NCBI RefSeq assembly: GCF_008831285.2
Contig: NC_045140.1
Location: 27,484,131 to 27,548,130 of the forward strand
Reading direction: 5' to 3'
Length of the DNA stretch: 64,000 bases
Source: Nymphaea colorata
Lineage: Eukaryota; Streptophyta; Magnoliopsida; Nymphaeales; Nymphaeaceae
A program made the translations under genes and the position numbers. Shown piece after piece: positions 61,701 through 64,000 of the stretch. The notes beneath the pieces are model-generated. The model ran no database searches. It was given only the letters and a program-made list of their open reading frames with translations, and was not told the origin of the DNA. The number at the start of each line of letters is the position of its first letter. Within the stretch, counting starts at the first letter, position 1.

Positions 61701-64000
61701 AGTAAAATGATTCACGTCTCCTTCACCGATATTGAAAACATTGCCTGGTTGAACCCCCCAAATTGATTTCGGTGTCCTTTTGTTGTACACTCCTATACTC
61801 CATGACTGGTTGGACATGAAAAAATACAAAAAAGATCGATCTCACGAGCCAGTGTATGACACTGGCCAGTGCAGATTTTGGATGATGGCCCAAGCAGCAG
61901 GATCAGCAAGCCGCGCATAAGATAATATCTTCTGCATTATTTTTCATAAGCTATTTCTGACTTTTCACCGTCTTCAAAAGCTGCTGATGAGCGCTTAAAG
62001 GAAAAAAATCAAATCAAATGTTTGCACGGAAGGAGGGAAGATAGTTTGAGTGGTTTCGTTGGAATTGAATAAAGGCAAACATGTTTCTTCCTTTGCAGAA
62101 ACCACAGTCAGAAGACACCACCTGTTCAAATGATTTCATATATTAAGAACAACAATCGCAATTGGGAAGGTCGGTAAGCTCAGAAAAAGTGGGTCCTCTG
62201 CTACTGCATTCACTGCATGTCTTTTTCCCTGTACGGTAGTTTCATTATTCAAAGTGGAATTACTGCAACAGTTGTGGAATGGCGTCCCTCATGATCTCTA
62301 TCTCCTTCCTCTGCCCCACTGCCCCATCTTTGGACAGCAGCGCGTGCTTGTAACTGCGCAATGTCGGGGTGAGAAATTCATGTCCTTCTTTACCTTCTTG
62401 CAAGTTGCAACGACAGAGAAACACTCACCAGAAAAGTAATAGGGAAAAGGTGGTAAAAAAGAAATAAAGAAAAGATGGTACCCACATGCCTGCATGTGAT
62501 AAACTAGATAAACTCGAGTAGATACGGTTGTTCCTTTGTATGCATCTAATATCTTCGTTGCTTTTGGATTGGTCTGGTTAGAGAAACCTTGTCACTACTC
62601 TAAGGACGAAGCAGAAATATTGCGTCTTTCTTTTGGCCTTCTCATGGACTTTTGCCAAAAGGCGGATTTCTTTAATGCTCTTTGGTGGTTGTGCTTGTGT
62701 CTGGTGAGGGATCCGTGCTAGATTCGATTTTGTTTATGAGGCTTTGATTTCATTGACAACTGTTGCTGTGTCATATAAAATTCAGTGGTACATGTGATTT
62801 GTGTTCATAAATGCCAAGGCTCCTCCTTGCTATGCTTTTGGGCACAGAGGCAGGTCTCAGCGGAGGTGAACTCTTTTGCTGCCTCAACTTGAAAACTCTC
62901 TTTCCTTTCTCTTTCCTGAGGATTTCTCTCTCTCTCTGTGTTCTCATTCGTTGGTATGAGATGCCGTTGAATGAACTGCTCTAGAAGTAGAGGATCATTT
63001 AGTAGTGTCCTATACTCAACGAGGTAAGCTTTGCGCATCCTACCATTTCCAAGCTACTACCCTTTAATGGGCCATTTGGTAGTCACGGTCAATATGGGAC
63101 CATAGCCTAGTTGATCTAGAAGAGATACTGTTTCATTGTTTTCCTCCCTCGTATGCTTTCACAAAGGGCTATGATCTTGATTTGGCGTGTTGTTACTCCT
63201 TAGGATGATCTTGTTTGGTGTCTACTCCATGTTATAGCAACAACCCTTGTATTTCTGTCATCATTGTTCTTTATAGTTACTTGAGTTGTTGTAGAAATTA
63301 CCTTTCTGTGAGAACACATGCAACTGGTTCGCTATGGAGAACCTGGATCCGTTTTCACATTTCTTTTCCTTCAATTTGCAGCGAGCTGCATCAGAAAACC
63401 ATGAATGACATGCTTACTTAGAGCTCTGGCTGGTGAAAATGTTTATCAGTTCTTTAGATGCTAATTCTAACTTCAGAAGTCTTGTTCACCATCCCTTTTC
63501 ATTTTTATATGTTACTGGAATGTTTATTGTGTGCATATGACCATGAACATTTTGATGCAAGTCGTGCTTACTGAATTTAACTCAACCTCTTCTACATGTC
63601 TATGCTCCAGATATGAGATGCATAGGTGGCGTCGATGAAATCACTAAGTCTGATTACATTCAATAGATATACATTTTGCTAGATTGGTCTTTGGATGCCA
63701 AAAGCTGAACCTGCACATTTCTATGGTCCAACAAGTACTTTTAAAAAGTGATCTTCAAGGAAATATTTCATGCAGTCTAACAGTTCCATACCTGTAGCAT
63801 TTTGTCAAAAGCAACTCTGTTTTGGTGGCCAGAGGATGACCAGATTTTTCTTTCTCGAAGACTTATCTCCAATTATTTGAAGGATGAAGCACAAGACTGA
63901 TGCTTTTACTGCATGATTAACTGAATAAGGCTGTGTTGTAATGGGGTTATGCAATTGAGATCAGTTTTATTGCAGGACAGACAACTACTTGTATTTGAAG
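58769..64000. other. Right-hand intergenic region, no recognisable gene
   Basis: About 5.2 kb. Frames of 60-131 aa around 59364-59994 lie in a GC-richer patch, overlap on both strands and have no domains. Frames at 60556-61384 and 62254-63421 are similar. The region may hold UTRs or introns of a gene lying beyond the window, since the last kb is T-rich on the plus strand like plant introns. I cannot show an exon. Confidence 0.35.

Overview
The window is nuclear DNA of a flowering plant. It holds genes with several GT-AG introns, plant-only cell-wall and hormone families, an AT-rich intergenic background with long (TA)n and (CT)n tracts, and short non-autonomous transposons. The lineage cannot be fixed from the sequence alone. 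I found no RNA genes, no CRISPR array, no organellar or bacterial DNA and no LTR element.

Seven protein-coding genes could be rebuilt exon by exon; for each multi-exon gene the splice phases and total length agree. (1) 1259-2304 (+): a secreted xyloglucan endotransglucosylase/hydrolase (XTH), 3 exons, 280 aa. (2) 3090-8395 (+): a probably plastid J-domain protein fused to a 4Fe-4S ferredoxin-like module (DJC76/77/82 type), 7 exons, 268 aa. (3) 17426-19381 (-): 1-aminocyclopropane-1-carboxylate synthase (ACS, ethylene synthesis), 4 exons, 473 aa. (4) 32194-39208 (-): a trichome birefringence-like (TBL) wall-polymer O-acetyltransferase, 6 exons, 415 aa. (5) 41704-42903 (+): an intronless F-box protein, 399 aa. 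(6) 50994-52256 (+): a small two-exon plant protein of 109 aa with a GLLKL...CGYEDV..MWEMLR core and a His7 tract. (7) 53265-54851 (-): a secreted class III peroxidase, 4 exons, 326 aa. They do not form a cluster or pathway. XTH, TBL and peroxidase all act on or in the cell wall, and ACS sets ethylene output, but their spacing looks like ordinary plant gene scatter.

The long gaps (8.4-17.4, 19.5-32.2, 42.9-50.8 and 54.9-64 kb) have no recognisable genes. They contain a CACTA-type transposon end, a Tourist-like MITE with a TAA target duplication, two copies of one tRNA-derived SINE family, fold-back elements, tandem duplications and microsatellites. The best structure is in TBL intron 4: a hAT-like MITE with an 8-bp target duplication (gttctaag), into which a second member of the same family inserted with its own 8-bp duplication (gtttaaag). 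Both are packed with cgtatcg/cgatacg palindromes. A second theme is (TA)n tracts lying between two direct copies of a single-copy segment, seen at 22.0 and 49.8 kb. I found no clearly new multi-gene system.
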